Origin: Segatella copri
GTDB taxonomy: Bacteria > Bacteroidota > Bacteroidia > Bacteroidales > Bacteroidaceae
Assembly (NCBI RefSeq): GCF_009494395.1
Contig: NZ_VZCB01000084.1
Span: 18,454 to 82,453, forward strand
DNA length: 64,000 bases
Reading direction: 5' to 3'
The notes under the pieces: generated by a model
The model's input: only the letters and a program-made list of their open reading frames with translations
Database searches by the model: none
What the model was told of the DNA's origin: nothing
In this document: one piece after another, positions 62,111-64,000 of the stretch
Numbering within the stretch: position 1 is the stretch's first letter
Layout: each line of letters begins with the position of its first letter
Position numbers and translations under genes: made by a program

Positions 62111-63886
62111 TTATTTATATATAGGACCGTAGTTCTTGCAAGCGCGGAAGTCTGCACCTTCCTTGTCCATACCGAATGCGTTCCAAGATGCAGGACGGAA
62201 GATCTTGTCCTCTTCTACGTTGTGCATGCATACCGGGATGCGGAGGATAGAGCAGAGAGTGATGAGGTCGGCACCGATATGACCGTAGCTGATAGCACCG
62301 TGGTTGGCGCCCCAGTTGTTCATCACTGAATATACATCCTTGAATGGAGCCTTGTCGCAAAGACGTGGTGCGAACCAGGTTGTAGGCCATGTAGGGTCTG
62401 TACGCTTGTCGAGAACCTTGTGAATCTCTGGATCAATCTCAACAGTCCAGCCTTCTGCCAACTGGAGCACAGGACCAAGACCCTTTACGTGGTTCAGACG
62501 AACCATGGTTACAGGCATACCGCCCTTGCTGAGGAAGTTGGAAGAGAAACCGCCGCCACGGAAGTAGTCACGGTTAGCTGGATACCAGGTAGTTGCCTTC
62601 AAGCACTTATCTACATCCTCCTCGGTCATTTCCCAAGGCTGCTTCATGGTAGGGTTGCCCTCAGCATCTGTAGCCTGACCTGTACCGTCAAGTGTGGTAG
62701 CACCAGAGTTGATCAAGTGGATGATACCACCAGCTGCCTGACCTGTAAGTTCCTTACCGGTAACACGCTTCACAGCCTCTGGACTCCAGTAGGTACGAAC
62801 GTCGCTGAAGATCTGAGCACGACCTGTCAACAGGTGGTTGAACAACATTGCCACACCGTTGCCTGCGTCGTTCTCAGTAGCGAGGATGATAGCCTCACGG
62901 ATGCCGTTCCAGTCGAATGAAGTATTGAGGAGTGCCTCAGGATAGTCGCCGTTAGGATAGAAGTCTGTCCACTGACGCTGTCCCTGGAAACCACCGGCGA
63001 TAGCGTTGTGACCCAATGCTTCCTCTTTGAAGCCTAACTCTTCCAATCTTGGGTTACCGTGCATCAGGTCGCGCATGATGATAGTCATCTTCACGATGAA
63101 TTCCCAGTCAGCATCCTTCTGCTCGCGGGTCTTAGCCTTCTCAGGACGGTTGGCAATGTCCTCACCCTCATTGCACATACAGTGCTCGCGGGTCCAAGCC
63201 ATAGCCTTCTCATACTCCACAGGGTCGTAGATACCCTCAGTCATGCGGCGGATGATTTCAGTAAGGTCAACACTCTCGTTGCGCATACCGAGGTACTCCT
63301 GGAAGAAGTTAGGGTCAACGATAGAACCTGCGATACCCATGCAGGCGCTACCCATAGAAAGATATGATTTGCCGCGCATGGTAGCCACTGCCTGAGCTGC
63401 TCTGGCAAAGCGCAAAATCTTTTCTGCTACGTCAGCAGGGATAGAGTCGTCCTCCAAGTCCTGAACGTCATGACCATAGATGCCGAAAGCTGGCAATCCC
63501 TTTTGGGCATGAGCAGCGAGAACAGCAGCCAGATAGACTGCACCCGGACGTTCTGTACCATTGAATCCCCATACAGCCTTTGGCCAGTGAGGATGCATAT
63601 CCATAGTTTCAGCACCATAGCACCAGCAAGAAGTAACGGTGATGGTAGAGCCAACACCCTCGCGCTCAAACTTCTCAGCGCAAGCTGCACTCTCTGCCAC
63701 ACGGCCGATGGTACTGTCAGCGATGACGCACTCCACAGGAGAGCCATCGCCATTACGTAAGTTTTCTGAAATGAGTTTGGCTACGGACTTAGCCAAGTTC
63801 ATGGTTTTTTCCTCGAGGCTTTCACGTACACCTCCCTGACGTCCGTCGATGGTAGGACGGATACCGATTTTAGGATAGTTGCTCAT
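62111..63886 (-). CDS. fucI: L-fucose isomerase
   Basis: A 591-residue Mn-dependent isomerase converting L-fucose to L-fuculose. Blocks: [49 protein letters not shown] (Glu metal ligand), and the C-terminal [20 protein letters not shown] (His). Length matches the family (about 590). The -7 element TAAATTTG lies at 63947-63954 on the minus strand. FucK and FucA are not in the window. Confidence 0.96.
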   Translation of the reverse strand: MSNYPKIGIRPTIDGRQGGVRESLEEKTMNLAKSVAKLISENLRNGDGSPVECVIADSTIGRVAESAACAEKFEREGVGSTITVTSCWCYGAETMDMHPHWPKAVWGFNGTERPGAVYLAAVLAAHAQKGLPAFGIYGHDVQDLEDDSIPADVAEKILRFARAAQAVATMRGKSYLSMGSACMGIAGSIVDPNFFQEYLGMRNESVDLTEIIRRMTEGIYDPVEYEKAMAWTREHCMCNEGEDIANRPEKAKTREQKDADWEFIVKMTIIMRDLMHGNPRLEELGFKEEALGHNAIAGGFQGQRQWTDFYPNGDYPEALLNTSFDWNGIREAIILATENDAGNGVAMLFNHLLTGRAQIFSDVRTYWSPEAVKRVTGKELTGQAAGGIIHLINSGATTLDGTGQATDAEGNPTMKQPWEMTEEDVDKCLKATTWYPANRDYFRGGGFSSNFLSKGGMPVTMVRLNHVKGLGPVLQLAEGWTVEIDPEIHKVLDKRTDPTWPTTWFAPRLCDKAPFKDVYSVMNNWGANHGAISYGHIGADLITLCSILRIPVCMHNVEEDKIFRPASWNAFGMDKEGADFRACKNYGPIYK

Positions 63887-63946
63887 TTTTTTTATATTTT
63901 AAGTTGAAAGGTTTATTATATTCTTTATAATTAAAGATTAGTGCTA

Positions 63947-63954
63947 CAAATTTA
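63947..63954 (-). promoter_or_regulatory. -7 element of the fucI-fucP operon
   Basis: Reads TAAATTTG on the minus strand, 60 nt upstream of the ATG. A CTTG 22 nt upstream is a weak -33 candidate. Confidence 0.45.
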
Positions 63955-64000
63955 TATAAAATTTTCGAATTATAAGCAAGTAATATAAAAAACTTGAATG

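Overview
The window looks like a chromosome segment of a gut or rumen member of Bacteroidales, most likely Prevotella/Segatella (S. copri-like). The evidence is two SusC/SusD pairs, promoters of the Bacteroidetes type (TTTG, about 19 nt, TAnnTTTG), A-rich start regions with almost no Shine-Dalgarno sequences, Prevotella-style C-terminal sorting tails and families such as DUF4924. The genus is an inference from gene content; no rRNA or tRNA gene and no CRISPR array was seen.

Layout. 1-1984: the end of an unknown gene, a 21-bp tandem repeat, a diacylglycerol-kinase-like gene and a convergent Crp/Fnr regulator. 2210-6927: a three-gene glycogen/alpha-glucan operon (debranching enzyme, glycosyltransferase, GH57 with a histone-H1-like tail). 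7172-33111: a pectin (mainly homogalacturonan) utilisation region with susC-susD, GH28-GH43, susC-susD-lipoprotein, a 1062-residue CE8 pectinesterase, a divergent small secreted protein, a PL1 pectate lyase and a GH28-GH105 fusion. 33359-34790: an ECF sigma factor, ribulose-phosphate epimerase and an unlisted 42-residue ORF. 35012-42358: a complete tryptophan operon in the order D-C-F-A-B-E-G behind a Trp-Trp-Trp leader peptide and attenuator. 42404-50284: ROK kinase, LysE-type exporter, DUF4924, RF3 (prfC), ClC channel, fmt and a YrdC/Sua5 protein. 50592-50747: a MITE-like inverted-repeat element. 50754-57492: an OPT oligopeptide transporter split by an in-frame stop, an aldose-epimerase-like protein, an EamA transporter, a LysR regulator and a ThrE-like exporter. 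57502-63886: an AspT/YidE-like transporter, mnmA, then a fucose pair (fucI, fucP).

How the parts fit together. The pectin enzymes cover methyl-ester removal (CE8), backbone cleavage by lyase (PL1) and hydrolases (GH28), side-chain trimming (GH43) and unsaturated-product removal (GH105), with two outer-membrane uptake pairs. No regulator is encoded within this region. Four of its promoters, however, share an 18-bp near-palindrome (consensus TACGTAAWCGTTTTCGTA). In three it starts exactly 42 nt upstream of the -7 element and in the fourth 52 nt upstream (one helical turn more), and none of the four has a recognisable -33 box. This is the geometry of a class-I activator regulon and is the most interesting signal here. 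The trp leader with ribosome-type attenuation is the second.

Intergenic DNA is rich in short dispersed repeats. One family (core AATCATAAAGTTCAAAG) ends right at the start codon of seven genes; others have entered the trpE and trpF coding sequences; a 22-bp-period array of CAGCTG-centred palindromes lies at 24271-24354.
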